Shown here: positions 24,672-32,470 of the stretch, in pieces | Numbering within the stretch: position 1 is the first letter of the stretch | Layout: each line of letters opens with the position of its first letter | Made by a program: the position numbers and the translations under genes | NCBI RefSeq assembly: GCF_050942215.1 | Contig: NZ_CP192056.1 | Coordinates: 124,001 to 188,000, forward strand | Reading direction: 5' to 3' | Source of the DNA: Sphaerimonospora sp050942215 | GTDB taxonomy: Bacteria; Actinomycetota; Actinomycetes; Streptosporangiales; Streptosporangiaceae | Length of the DNA stretch: 64,000 nucleotides | The notes under the pieces: generated by a model | Seen by the model: only the letters and a program-made list of their open reading frames with translations | Told to the model about the DNA's origin: nothing | The model's database searches: none

Positions 24672-25061
24672 TCATAGGCGGTCGTGGCCGCCGCCCAGAA
24701 GCCGCAGCAGGCGCTCCAGGTGTGGCGGCATGTTGCGCAGCCGTACGGCCCGGCCGTAGCCCGTGGCGGAATTCCCGTGGCCGAGGCTCGGGTCGAGCAG
24801 CACGCGCAGCCCCGACAGGTCGATGAAGCGCAGATCCGCCGCGTCGACGACGATCGCGTGGTCGGAGTCGGGCACCCGGGTCAGGGCGGAGGCGAGCTCG
24901 GCGCTGTTGGACACGTCGACCTCTCCGCTCAGCGTGACCGACGTGTCCGGGGGCGACCATGTGACACGGAGATGCCGGTCGGCGTAGAGGACGATGTGTC
25001 CCTGGCCGCTGTGTTCGAGGTTTCCGCCGGCGTCGGCGGGCGGGCTGGCAGGCGGCGCCAC
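24672..25061 (-). CDS. STAS-domain anti-sigma factor antagonist
   Basis: 129 residues with a SpoIIAA/RsbV-like STAS fold: VTLSGEVDVSNSAELASAL followed by AIVVDAADLRFIDLSGLRVLL. The Ser in DLSGLRVL is the residue normally phosphorylated by an RsbW-type kinase; dephosphorylated protein releases the sigma factor. The N-terminal 25 residues are Pro/Gly-rich and the GTG start at 25061 is only moderately supported (GAGGG upstream). The kinase encoded at 25298-25900 is on the same strand and is a candidate partner. Confidence 0.82.
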   Translation of the reverse strand: MAPPASPPADAGGNLEHSGQGHIVLYADRHLRVTWSPPDTSVTLSGEVDVSNSAELASALTRVPDSDHAIVVDAADLRFIDLSGLRVLLDPSLGHGNSATGYGRAVRLRNMPPHLERLLRLLGGGHDRL

Positions 25062-25297
25062 GGATCCCTCACGCGACCGTGTCTCGCGGGGGGAGGGAGA
25101 TCCCGACGGGGCGGGGAATGTCGATCCTCGTCACGAGCCCCTACCTTCCTGATGGGCAGGATCAGTAATGATGAGGGTGGGGTGGAGACAGGATGCGTGT
25201 CAATGGTCCGAAGACATGGTGTTGCGCACGTGTCCGATCACCGCGGATCGGCTGACAGGGGAATCGGTGCTCGAGGTCGGGAGGAAGGGCGAACCGG

Positions 25298-25900
25298 CTA
25301 GGTCGGGAACGGGTGTGAGGTCGGCGGGACGGTCTCCATCCGGGCCCTGTCGAGCGTGAAGCCCGCCCATACGGCCTTTCCCCGGGGATGGATCGGCGTC
25401 CAGCCCCACATCTCGCTGACTCCGGCGACGACCTGCAGCCCGCGGCCCGTCTCCGCCACGTAATCCGGCTCCCGCAGGAGCGGGGGAGCGTCGCTCGGGT
25501 CGGTGACCACGCAGAGCAGCGCGCGGCGGGAGCCGAACAGCAGCAGCCGGACGGGACGGGGCGGGATCAACGGCCGGCTGAGTCCGTGCCGTACGGCATT
25601 GGCCACCAGTTCGCATACCACGAGCGCGGCGTCGTCGACGATCTCCGGCATCGACCAGCTTCGCAGTATGGCGCTCGTGAAGTGCCGTGCCGTACGGGCG
25701 GCCAGGATCTCACGCTGGAACTCCTGCTGGGCGACACGCAGCCCGCCGCGCCGCTCGTCCGCCGAGGGCTGGTCCTCCGAGGAAAGCCAGGGCCATCGGG
25801 TGCCGCTGGGAAAGACCTGCTCCAGGGTGATCTGCCAGTGTTTCCAGCCGTCGCTATCGGCATCCGCGAGGGAAGCGCTGTCTGCCCGATAACCAGTCAT
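25298..25900 (-). CDS. RsbW-like anti-sigma/ATP-binding (HATPase) protein
   Basis: 200 residues. An N-terminal segment of about 60 residues with no clear domain precedes a GHKL ATPase core: N box IVDDAALVVCELVANAVRHG, a middle strand RPVRLLLFGSRRALLCVVTDPSD, and the G box ETGRGLQVVAGVSEMWGW. Such small kinases in actinomycetes act on STAS antagonists or bind sigma factors. The following forward DUF397/XRE pair is a frequent neighbour. The C-terminal tail after the core (MGW...TSHPFPT) is short. Confidence 0.85.
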   Translation of the reverse strand: MTGYRADSASLADADSDGWKHWQITLEQVFPSGTRWPWLSSEDQPSADERRGGLRVAQQEFQREILAARTARHFTSAILRSWSMPEIVDDAALVVCELVANAVRHGLSRPLIPPRPVRLLLFGSRRALLCVVTDPSDAPPLLREPDYVAETGRGLQVVAGVSEMWGWTPIHPRGKAVWAGFTLDRARMETVPPTSHPFPT

Positions 25901-26048
25901 TGAGAGCCCTATGAGGTAGCTGTCGGCCGTGTGGCTGGATGACTCAGTTAGTCATACTGCTCTCATTGGTGCTTCTGTGCAAGTACAGATGCACGTGCAG
26001 ACGCACAAACTTTTCCGCCTGACCTGGCTAACAGCAAAGCGAGACGCG

Positions 26049-26285
26049 ATGAACAAGATCGAAAACTGGCCGTCCTCCGCTACCCTCGCGGGCTCTGCGT
26101 GGCGGAAGAGCCGCCACAGCAACCCCAACGGCAACTGTGTGGAGCTCACCGTGCTGCCCAATGAGAGGGTGGCGATGCGGAACTCCCGCCACCCGGCGGG
26201 GCCAGTGCTCATTTACGGCATATCAGACATTGCGGGCTTTATCAGGTCGGTCAAAGAGGGGGAGTTCGATGACTTCCTCCGTTGA
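26049..26285 (+). CDS. DUF397 protein
   Basis: 78-residue DUF397 domain: WRKSRHSNPNGNCVELTVL is the diagnostic SSxSxxxxxCVEV-type motif, and VAMRNSRHPAGPVL is the second half. DUF397 proteins pair with XRE regulators and DUF5753 in actinomycetes and have been proposed as toxin-like or signalling partners; function is unproven. ATG 26049 (MNKIENWPSS) fits the family. The order is unusual in that DUF397 precedes its XRE partner. Confidence 0.85.
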   Translation: MNKIENWPSSATLAGSAWRKSRHSNPNGNCVELTVLPNERVAMRNSRHPAGPVLIYGISDIAGFIRSVKEGEFDDFLR

Positions 26286-26388
26286 TTAGGTCCCTAACCT
26301 GGGAAAATGATTGACCGCTTGCGTGACGAGGGGTTCGGAGTATCGTGAATCGCGCATCAGTAACCGGCGTGCCCGTAAGGACCTGCAC

Positions 26389-27297
26389 ATGATCGCCGCC
26401 TCGCCGGAAAGTACCCCGCTCCTCCCAGACCCCCTGCCGACGCAGCAAAGCCAGAGCCCCACCGTCCTGCGGATCATGCTGGGGGCACAACTGAGGCGCC
26501 TGCGGGAGCGCAGCCATATCACGCTCGAGGAGGCCGGACGGGAGATCCGCGCGTCCCACTCCAAGATCAGCAGGATGGAGCTCGGCCGCGTCGGCTTCCG
26601 CACCCGCGATGTCGCCGATCTCCTCACGATGTACGGCGTGCACGACGAGGGCGAGCGGGAGGCCCTGCTCTCGCTCGTCCCCCGGGCGAAGGCCCCCGGA
26701 TGGTGGCACAACTACGACGACGTACTGCCGTCCTGGTTCGAGACGTACGTCGGCCTCGAGGAGGCGACCGCCGGCATCCGGAACTACGAGGTCCAGTTCG
26801 TTCCCGGGCTGCTGCAGACCGAGGAATACGCCCGGGCCGTGGTACGGCTCGGGCACACCGACGCGGCGGCCGAGGAGGTCGAGCGGCGGGTGCGGCTGCG
26901 CATGCTGCGGCAGGCGGTGCTGACGCGGCCGGAGCCCCCGCATCTGTGGGCGGTCGTCGACGAGGCGGTGGTGCGCCGCCCGCTCGGGGGCCGGGCCGTG
27001 ATGCGCGCCCAGCTGGAGCGCCTGCTGGAGCTGGTCGCGCTGCCCAATGTAACGCTCCAGGTCGTGCCGTTCCTCGCGGGCGGGCTCGCGGCGGCGGGCG
27101 GCCCGTTCAGCATCCTGCGGTTCTCGGAGGCGTACCTGCCCGACGTCGTCTACCTGGAGCAGCTCACCAGTGCCGTGTACCTGGACAAGCGGGAGGACGT
27201 CGACCGCTATCTGGTGGTCATGGACCGGTTGTGCGTCGCCGCCAACTCCGTTTCCAAGACGAAGGACATGCTGCACCGGCTCACCGCCGACCTGTGA
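26389..27297 (+). CDS. XRE-family regulator with DUF5753 domain
   Basis: 302 residues. The helix-turn-helix is at about residues 30-85 (LGAQLRRLRERSHITLEEAG, RASHSKISRMELGRVGF), followed by a DUF5753 ligand or interaction domain (WFETYVGLEEATAGIRNYEV, FVPGLLQTEEYARAVV, LNVTLQVVPF-type strand, GGPFSILRF). This family includes regulators of development and antibiotic formation in Streptomyces. ATG 26389 follows AAGGA. The 103-bp gap to DUF397 suggests its own promoter. Confidence 0.9.
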   Translation: MIAASPESTPLLPDPLPTQQSQSPTVLRIMLGAQLRRLRERSHITLEEAGREIRASHSKISRMELGRVGFRTRDVADLLTMYGVHDEGEREALLSLVPRAKAPGWWHNYDDVLPSWFETYVGLEEATAGIRNYEVQFVPGLLQTEEYARAVVRLGHTDAAAEEVERRVRLRMLRQAVLTRPEPPHLWAVVDEAVVRRPLGGRAVMRAQLERLLELVALPNVTLQVVPFLAGGLAAAGGPFSILRFSEAYLPDVVYLEQLTSAVYLDKREDVDRYLVVMDRLCVAANSVSKTKDMLHRLTADL

Positions 27298-27370
27298 CAC
27301 ACACGCGTGCGTGGGCGTGCCCTCGCGGATCCCGTCGCATGCGCGCCCGGAATCGTACGCCCCCCCGAGG

Positions 27371-27412
27371 ATGTGGCGTAAGCAGTACCGGAATGTGACG
27401 CAAGCGGTACCA
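27371..27412. repeat. Pair of 20-bp direct repeats spaced two helical turns apart
   Basis: Units at 27371-27390 and 27393-27412 share 16 of 20 bases (ATGTGGCGTAAGCAGTACCG against ATGTGACGCAAGCGGTACCA) with a 22-bp period. They lie 75-115 bp before the next start codon, where an activator or repressor could bind. Confidence 0.6.
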
Positions 27413-27485
27413 CGAAACGCGTGTCAGGCACGATTCGGCGGTAAGTGGACCTACTGGCTAGAAAGGCGCGCCGGGGGACCGAGGG

Positions 27486-27884
27486 GTGGTGAGGGCCTTG
27501 GCGGGCAGCCTCCTCAGTTTGGAGTTCGACCGGGACACGGTTACCAGAGTGCGGCATCTCGTCACCGGGTCGGCGAGGAAGGCCGGCCTCGCCGGCATCA
27601 CGCTCGAGGATTTCGTCCTCGCGGTGCATGAGGCGGTGACCAACGCGGTCAGGCACGGCTTTCCGCCCCGCGGCATCGCATTATGGCGGGAGCCGGACAC
27701 GCTCATCTGCGAGATCACCGACAGCGGCCCGGGCATTCCGCCGGAGGTCTTCCAGCGGCCCAAGCCGGTGGCGCGGTTCGACTACGGGGGACGCGGGCTG
27801 TGGCTGATGGATCTCCTCGCTGACCTCGACGTCAGCGCCGGAGCCGACGGCACGACGATCCGGCTGTCCGCGCCGGTCCTGTGA
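27486..27884 (+). CDS. RsbW-like ATP-binding anti-sigma factor
   Basis: 132 residues, a compact GHKL ATPase: LEDFVLAVHEAVTNAVRHGF is the N box, CEITDSGPGIPPEVF the G1 box, and GGRGLWLMDLLADLDV the G2 box. The Asn that coordinates Mg-ATP and the DxGxG motif are intact, so it is likely an active kinase, unlike many degenerate paralogues. A double GTG start (27486/27489) follows AGGGG. Its 3' end, including the stop, is duplicated as a 22-bp tandem repeat. Confidence 0.88.
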   Translation: MVRALAGSLLSLEFDRDTVTRVRHLVTGSARKAGLAGITLEDFVLAVHEAVTNAVRHGFPPRGIALWREPDTLICEITDSGPGIPPEVFQRPKPVARFDYGGRGLWLMDLLADLDVSAGADGTTIRLSAPVL

Positions 27885-27907
27885 TCTGTCCGCGCCGGTC
27901 CTGTGAT
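27864..27907 (+). repeat. 22-bp tandem duplication spanning a stop codon
   Basis: Exact repeats at 27864-27885 and 27886-27907. The first copy contains the last codons and the TGA of the anti-sigma gene; the second is non-coding. Looks like a recent slippage product. Confidence 0.85.
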
Positions 27908-28201
27908 CCTTTCCGCTGGGAGCGAGATCGGATTGAATGTCCTGAATCCAGGCTGAAATCGTATTTGTCCTGCTCTAGCGTGAGGGTTAGCACCGACACG
28001 ACCTGGGCATTTCTGATCTCATCGACCCGAAGTGCGAGCCGTACGGCATGCCGGGCGGTCTATCCGTGACCGGCACATTCGGTTCACCCGATTACCGCGC
28101 GATCCGGGTCAGCAGCCGATCACTTGCTAGGCTGCAGGGAGCCGAAGAACCGGGCGTTGTCTCACCCGGCAGGTGAGACCGTTGAGAAGTGGGGTCACAC
28201 C

Positions 28202-28321
28202 GTGAAGAAGCTGCTCGTTCTCGCACTTGTCGCTCTCGGGGGGTTGCTGGTCTGGCGTAAGGTGCAGGCCGACCGCGCCGAGCTCGATCTGTGGACTGAG
28301 GCCACCGGTAGCGAGAACTGA
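28202..28321 (+). CDS. DLW-39 family small membrane protein
   Basis: 39 residues: KKLLVLALVALGGLLVWRKVQ is a single membrane helix, followed by the namesake acidic tail with ELDLWTEAT. DLW-39 proteins are conserved in actinobacteria, usually close to tRNA genes downstream of gyrA; function unknown. The GTG start at 28202 follows a purine-rich GAGAAGTGGGG. The nearby tRNA-Ala fits this synteny, hinting that the locus lies near the replication-origin region. Confidence 0.9.
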   Translation: MKKLLVLALVALGGLLVWRKVQADRAELDLWTEATGSEN

Positions 28322-28360
28322 CCATCTGGATGGGGCGTGATCGTGGCGGAAGGCGCGGGA

Positions 28361-29065
28361 ATGCCACCCGTGAAGCTGGCCTGCCTCGACCTGGCGGGAA
28401 CCACGATCGGTGACATCAGCATGGTGGAAAGGGCGTTCGCCGAGGCGATCGCCACTCAGGGCATCGTTCCTGGGACCAGTGCGTATGCGCGGGCGATGGT
28501 GCATGTGCACAGGTCCCGGGGATGCCCCAAAATCGAAGTCTTCCGGGGGATCTTCCCCGGCAACGAGGTCCAGGCGCAGGTGGCGAACCTGGCGTTCGAG
28601 CGATCCTACGAGGGCGCCCTCGAACGGACGGGGCTCACTCCCCTGACCGGCGCCGTCGAGGCCGTGGAGAAGCTCCGCGACGCCGGAGTGAAGATCGCGC
28701 TGATCACCGGGTTCAGCCGGTCCACCCTCGGTCGAGTGCTGAGCGCCCTCGGCTGGTCCGACAAGCTGGATCTCGCCCTGTGCCCGGAGGACACCGGGCG
28801 GGGCCGGCCGTACCCTGACATGGTCCTCACGGCCCTGCTGCGCTGCGGGATCGACGACGTACGGCAGGTGGCCGTGGCCGGCGACTCGGAGAGCGACATG
28901 CTCTGCGGCAGCCGTGCGGGCGCGTCGATCATCGCCGGAGTGCTCACCGGAGTGCACAGCCGGGAGCGCCTGCTGAGCGGCGGCGCCACCCACATCCTCG
29001 ACTCCATCGCCGACTTCCCCGCCCTGGCCCTCGGCACCGAGGCCGTCGCCCCCACCACCCACTGA
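28361..29065 (+). CDS. HAD-superfamily phosphonatase-like hydrolase
   Basis: 234 residues. HAD motif I is CLDLAGTTIGD (nucleophile Asp plus Asp+2 replaced by Ala-Gly, as in phosphonatase relatives with DMAGTT), motif II LITGFSR, motif III lies in GRGRPYPDM and motif IV is VAVAGDSESDMLCGSRAGA. The cap helices (SAYARAMVHVHRSRGCPKIEVF) resemble phosphonoacetaldehyde hydrolase, but the Schiff-base Lys cannot be assigned, so the substrate is open. ATG 28361 is seven bases after GGAAGG; GTG 28337 would add eight residues. Confidence 0.83.
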   Translation: MPPVKLACLDLAGTTIGDISMVERAFAEAIATQGIVPGTSAYARAMVHVHRSRGCPKIEVFRGIFPGNEVQAQVANLAFERSYEGALERTGLTPLTGAVEAVEKLRDAGVKIALITGFSRSTLGRVLSALGWSDKLDLALCPEDTGRGRPYPDMVLTALLRCGIDDVRQVAVAGDSESDMLCGSRAGASIIAGVLTGVHSRERLLSGGATHILDSIADFPALALGTEAVAPTTH

Positions 29066-29070
29066 CGCGC

Positions 29071-29110
29071 GCCCCATGTCCATCGTCGCCCAGGCGGTGG
29101 ACACGGGGCG
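29071..29110. terminator. Hairpin after HAD gene
   Basis: GCCCC-a-TGTCCA at 29071-29082 pairs with TGGACA-c-GGGGC ending at 29109, an 11-bp stem with one mismatch, just downstream of the stop. Confidence 0.6.
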
Positions 29111-29217
29111 GCGTCGTGGTTAGTCGAGTGGCGCGAGGCCGTACGCTGTTGCTACGGTGTACAGGCCGGACGGCCTTTGCGATCTATCGATTTCCCAGGT
29201 CGCGGATCGTTCCCGGA

Positions 29218-29293
29218 GGGGCCTTAGCTCAGCTGGCAGAGCGCCTGCTTTGCAAGCAGGAAGTCAGGGGTTCGAATCCCCTAGGCTCCACCA
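29218..29293 (+). tRNA. tRNA-Ala (anticodon TGC)
   Basis: Full cloverleaf: acceptor GGGGCCT/AGGCTCC, D arm GCTCAGCTGGCAGAGC, anticodon arm CCTGC-TTTGCAA-GCAGG with anticodon TGC, T arm CAGGGGTTCGAATCCCCT, discriminator A and encoded CCA (29291-29293). It is the integration site of the elements that follow; its 3' half forms attL. Confidence 0.97.
29248..29292 (+). other. attL: tRNA-Ala 3' half (45-bp core repeat)
   Basis: The 45 bases from the anticodon loop to the CCA end are identical to 37717-37761, and 43 of them recur at 40969-41011. Site-specific integration at a tRNA gene duplicates exactly such a 3' segment and keeps the tRNA functional. Confidence 0.93.
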
Positions 29294-29300
29294 GCCAAAA

Positions 29301-29329
29301 CGCCGCTTCTCCGATCAAGGAAAGCGGCG
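29301..29329. terminator. Terminator after tRNA-Ala
   Basis: CGCCGCTT (29301-29308) pairs with AAGCGGCG (29322-29329), eight perfect base pairs plus a CC/GG inner pair. Positioned to end the tRNA transcript; similar hairpins follow the other att copies. Confidence 0.7.
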
Positions 29330-29333
29330 CTCG

Positions 29334-29352
29334 GGCCATTAACGGGCCATTA
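29334..29352. repeat. GGGCCAT direct repeats at left element end
   Basis: GGGCCATTAACGGGCCATTA repeats GGGCCATTA-type units 11 bp apart, just inside attL and overlapping the integrase stop. The same paired motif (GGGCCATCAGCGGGCC) occurs at about 39750 and 40628, and degraded at 40864. Possible integrase arm-type sites. Confidence 0.55.
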
Positions 29353-30030
29353 GCTCACCGGGACCAACGCGCCCGCGTTGCCGTCGTCATCGTCGTTCTT
29401 GTCCTTCTTCCGCTTCTTGGTGTTCTTCGCCTTACGCTGTTCGGCCTGCACGCGAGCGCTCAGCGCGTCAGCGATCCTCTGGTCAGCGTCGCGCGTCGCG
29501 TGCTGGTAGATCAGCGCCGCCCGGTCGCTGTCGTGGCCCATCCGTGCCTTGAGGTCGGCGAGGCTCGCTCCTGACTGCGCGGCAAGCGTGTTCCCTGTGT
29601 GACGGAGGTCGTGGAAATGCAGGCCGGCAAGGCCCATCTCCTTGAGTGCTTCCGCCCACTTGGCCTCACGGCGGAAGTTGCCGCCGCGCAGGAACGCGCC
29701 CCGCTTGCCGAGAAAGACGAACGCGTCTTCCGCCGGGCCGACGAACTCGATGAGATGCGCGGTCAGGGCCGGGACGATCGCCGAGGGGATGCTGACCGTC
29801 CGCTTGCCGGCCCGCAACTTGGGCGGTGCGAGCACCATTTCTCCCCCGTCCAACTCGATGAGCTGTTCCCGCACGCGGACGGTTCGCGCTTCGATGTCGA
29901 TGTCCGATCGCCGCAGCGCGATTGCCTCACCCCAACGCAGGCTCGCGAAGGTGGTCAGCAGGATCAGGGCACGGAACCGGCGGTCGGCCATCTTGTCGGC
30001 CAGCTCGAAGACCTGGGAGACGGTGAGGAT
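29350..30030 (-). pseudogene. int: Tyrosine integrase, catalytic domain only, fused to FtsK fragment
   Basis: About 225 residues of tyrosine-recombinase catalytic domain: Arg I in TTFASLRWGEAIALRR, the beta-strand Lys in PPKLRAGKRTV, HDLRHTG (His-x-x-Arg), a GHDS motif and Tyr in AALIYQHATRDAD. All five catalytic residues are present, then a Lys-rich tail with NTKKRKKDKN and an acidic run. The N-terminal arm-binding and core-binding domains are absent: upstream of about 30030 the same frame continues into FtsK sequence (LQRSHTPTIDDP joins FILTVSQVFELADKM). A deletion between ftsK and int created this in-frame chimera. It reads towards attL, the normal place for an AICE integrase. Excision activity is unlikely without the N-terminal domains. 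Confidence 0.85.
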
Positions 30031-31042
30031 GAACGGGTCATCGATCGTGGGCGTGTGGGAGCGTTGGAGGCCGGCGAACCGGTCGGCCCGCTCCTGCATC
30101 ACGCTCACGGCCTCGTCGAGCAGGTCGGCGCATTCGGCTGGATCAGCGGCATACCGGGAGTCGAAGAGTTCCCGGCCGAAGGACAGCTCTATCCGCTTCG
30201 GATCGAGCGCCCAGACCTGGACCAGGCCCGCGCGGATCGCGGGGAGCAGGCCGCGGATGGTGCCCCCCACAGGTAGGAGCCCTTGCCCGCCCCGGTCGTG
30301 CCCGCGATCAGGACGTGGGTGCCGTGGACCTTCAGCCGCAGCGGTCGCCCGTCTTCGCAGCGACCGATCTCAACCAGCCCTACCCCCGGATCACGATCAC
30401 CGGGAATGGGGACGGCGGGCAGCGGAACAGCCAGCGGGTCACGCCGAGGGAAGGTCAGCACCAGACGACCCGCCCGCGCGACCGCGACCCGGCAGGAGGG
30501 GGCGCCGAACCCGTGGGCCAGGTGCTCGGCTCGATCGGCCCAGTCCTTGACGGCCTGCCCGACAAGCATCTTCACGCTGACGCGGTCAGCCCACGCATCG
30601 CAGGTGACCCGGCGGAGGTGGGGAAGGTAGTCCCGCCCGCGCAGGTACCGGCCGAGGCCCGAAACCGTCATGACTGGCTGCCAGTGCCGCCGGTAGACGA
30701 ACACCAGCCGCCACCAGGCGAGCAGCCTCCAACCCACCAGGCGCAGGAACGAGTCCCGTTCCAGCAGGAACCACGACAGGCCCATTGCCGGGACGAAGGC
30801 GGCCACGGTCAATGCCATGGTCCGGCCGTAAAGGATCCAGATCACCCCGAGACCGACCGGCACGGCGACCGCGACGGGGTGCGGACGACGAGGCGGACCA
30901 GGCCCGCGACAAGGCGGAACAGCCAGATCACAATGGTGACGATCGCGGGGGGGCGGACGACGGCCGGACGGAACACGACCGCCGTGTCCGGGGTGGTGGA
31001 GACGAGGTTACGTGCCTCGTCTCCGGGCGGTTTCTTGAACAT
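30030..31042 (-). pseudogene. FtsK/TraB DNA-translocase gene of the AICE, two frameshifts and 3' truncation
   Basis: Three frames together give the start of an AICE transfer protein. Frame one (31042-30880): MFKKPPGDEARNLVSTTPDT and two membrane helices. Frame two (30875-30270): VGLGVIWILYGRTMALTVAA, the RRVTCDAWADRVSVKML region and the Walker A motif LIAGTTGAGKGS. Frame three (from 30265): GLLPAIRAGLVQVWALDPKR, then fusion to the integrase at about 30030. Breaks are a missing base near 30880 and a wrong-length run of six G (C on the plus strand) at 30263-30268, right after Walker A. The Walker B and C-terminal DNA-binding parts are gone. In pSAM2 the homologue TraSA moves double-stranded DNA between mycelia; this copy cannot. 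Confidence 0.85.
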
Positions 31043-31086
31043 TAGACTCGAGTCCTCTCTTGATGTGGTGTCGGGAGAGAGTTCAA

Positions 31087-31120
31087 GGGGCCGCCGGAAG
31101 TTGCCGCTTCCAGCGGCCCC
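31087..31120 (-). terminator. Strong hairpin upstream of ftsK remnant
   Basis: GGGGCCGC (31087-31094) with GCGGCCCC (31113-31120) plus the inner stem GGAAG/CTTCC. It could be an attenuator inside the transfer operon. Confidence 0.6.
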
Positions 31121-31129
31121 GTCTTCGTG

Positions 31130-31469
31130 TCAGGCCGCCGTACCGGTCGCCTGCGCGCGCCGGTCGGACGGGCCGGAGAGGTCGGGCGTGGTGGACTGTG
31201 TGGCGTGCAGGCGCTCGCGGTCGGCCAGGTAGGACGCGGCGGCGTTGAAGAGCTGTCGGGCGATCTCCAGGTCGGTGGAGGTGACCGCGCCGGACCCGGT
31301 GGTCGAGATCGACACATCGGCGGTCTTGCTGCTGATGTCGAGGAAGGCCGCCCCGAGTCGAGAACGCTCGCTCTGACGCGCAGGCCGGGGTGTAGAACGA
31401 GACCCCGACGCGCGGCGCTTCGTCGGAGTCGATCGACACCGTGACGTAGGTGTAGGGGTCCCGGCTCAC
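31130..31469 (-). pseudogene. Small AICE backbone protein, frameshifted by 4-bp duplication
   Basis: From GTG 31469 the frame encodes SRDPYTYVTVSIDSDEAPRV and GVSFYTPACASER; the matching continuation (FLDISSKTADVSISTTGSGA, then DLEIARQLFNAAASYLADRE) lies in another frame. The break is a duplicated GAGC at 31366-31373; removing one copy restores a protein of about 112 residues. The GTG overlaps the pra stop. Function unknown; such genes sit between pra and traSA in streptomycete elements. Confidence 0.7.
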
Positions 31470-31865
31470 GCCGCCGCCTCCTTACCCGAGCCCGAGCCGG
31501 TGGTCTTGGCCGACTGCGGGCGCGGAGCCCGCATCACCCGAGTCGAGATCGAGTAGGCCAGGCGGCCGGTGGCCTGCTGCACGTACGGCTTGACCTCCAG
31601 CCCCTCGAACTCCACCGGCGCGATCGGCAGCCCCGGCAGCGACGGCGGGACGACCGGCTGAACCTCACCGTCTTCTGCGCGGCCTTCAGGGAGGGGTCGG
31701 CGTCCATCACCGGTACCTGCCAGACCGGCAGCCCGGTGACCTTGTCCTTGGCTTGGGTGTCCCCTTGGCGTCGAAGTCTTTGGCGGCCTGCACCTCGCCC
31801 ACGACGTAGCAGCCGTGCGGGAACAGCAGCGCGAAGCTGATCGGAATGGGTCCCTGGAGTGCCAT
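31466..31865 (-). pseudogene. pra: Pra-like replication/integration/excision activator, two frameshifts
   Basis: From ATG 31865 (RBS GGGAGGTGAT) the frames encode, in order, MALQGPIPISFALLFPHGCY and VVGEVQAAKDFDAKG; then, shifted near 31760, QAKDKVTGLPVWQVPVMDAD and PSLKAAQKTV; then, shifted near 31665, VQPVVPPSLPGLPIAPVEFE and a tail with TGRLAYSISTRVMRAPRP. Joined, these match the Pra family of pSAM2-type elements, the activator that switches on replication and excision. Two breaks make it non-functional, consistent with a locked-in element. An inverted repeat just upstream is its likely operator. Confidence 0.78.
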
Positions 31866-31880
31866 GACCATCACCTCCCG

Positions 31881-31938
31881 TTCACCCCTAGACAGTGATG
31901 GCTGGGCGGCTACTCGACGAACTGTCTAGGGGGGTGAA
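31881..31938. promoter_or_regulatory. Long inverted repeat in pra promoter
   Basis: TTCACCCCTAGACAGT (31881-31896) and ACTGTCTAGGGGGGTGAA (31921-31938) are inverted copies with two extra G in one arm, 24 bases apart, flanking the presumed promoter. The core CCCTAGAC also occurs at 34178-34185 in front of the HTH gene, suggesting one shared regulator. Confidence 0.65.
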
Positions 31939-31960
31939 CAAGAAAGTGCTTGAGTGCTAC

Positions 31961-31988
31961 AAGAGGCCTTGCGTACGCAGGGCCTCTT
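31961..31988. terminator. Bidirectional terminator between DUF4190 and pra promoter
   Basis: AAGAGGCCTTGCG (31961-31973) pairs with CGCAGGGCCTCTT (31976-31988) with one wobble and a two-base loop, followed by TTAGTT. Confidence 0.75.
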
Positions 31989-32006
31989 TAGTTCAAGGCG
32001 GTTAAA

Positions 32007-32387
32007 TCACCATCTACCGAGCCAGAATGACGGTGCGAGATGTTCCCAGGCATCGCGGAGGGGGTGGCTGAACCACACGACGAGGCCGATTCCTCCGCCG
32101 ATATAGCCGAGCAGAAGCCCCGCGAATGCGATGCCATCGCCCCTTTCGCCGCTCCGCTTGACTTGGTTTCGGGCTACGTGTCCGAAGATCACTGCAAGGA
32201 TGCTGCCGATCATGCAGAGCCACATAATCCCCAGGACCAGAGAGGCAACTGCAAACCTGTTGGTGGGTGGCAGGACCACGTAGATGGGTTGTGGTTGCTG
32301 CGTTGGCATCGGTGAGGGCGAATCGGGTTGTTGGCTGTTATCGCCGTTCTCCCCGGAGGGAACTTGCTGCTCGGCATTCTCTGTCAA
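32007..32387 (-). CDS. DUF4190 membrane protein
   Basis: 126 residues: a Gln/Pro/Ser-rich cytoplasmic N terminus (about 40 residues), then two membrane helices with the DUF4190 pattern FAVASLVLGIMWLCMIGSIL-AVIFGHVA and GIAFAGLLLGYIGGGIGLVV. Function unknown; small DUF4190 proteins are common AICE and chromosomal passengers in actinomycetes. It is intact and ends at a strong terminator. Confidence 0.8.
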   Translation of the reverse strand: MTENAEQQVPSGENGDNSQQPDSPSPMPTQQPQPIYVVLPPTNRFAVASLVLGIMWLCMIGSILAVIFGHVARNQVKRSGERGDGIAFAGLLLGYIGGGIGLVVWFSHPLRDAWEHLAPSFWLGRW

Positions 32388-32470
32388 TCGGGACGAACCT
32401 TTCGCGGATCGCTGAGTAGGTCATCGTAGATCCCTGACCCTCGTTCCGCCATATGCCTCTTTCTCTGGCT

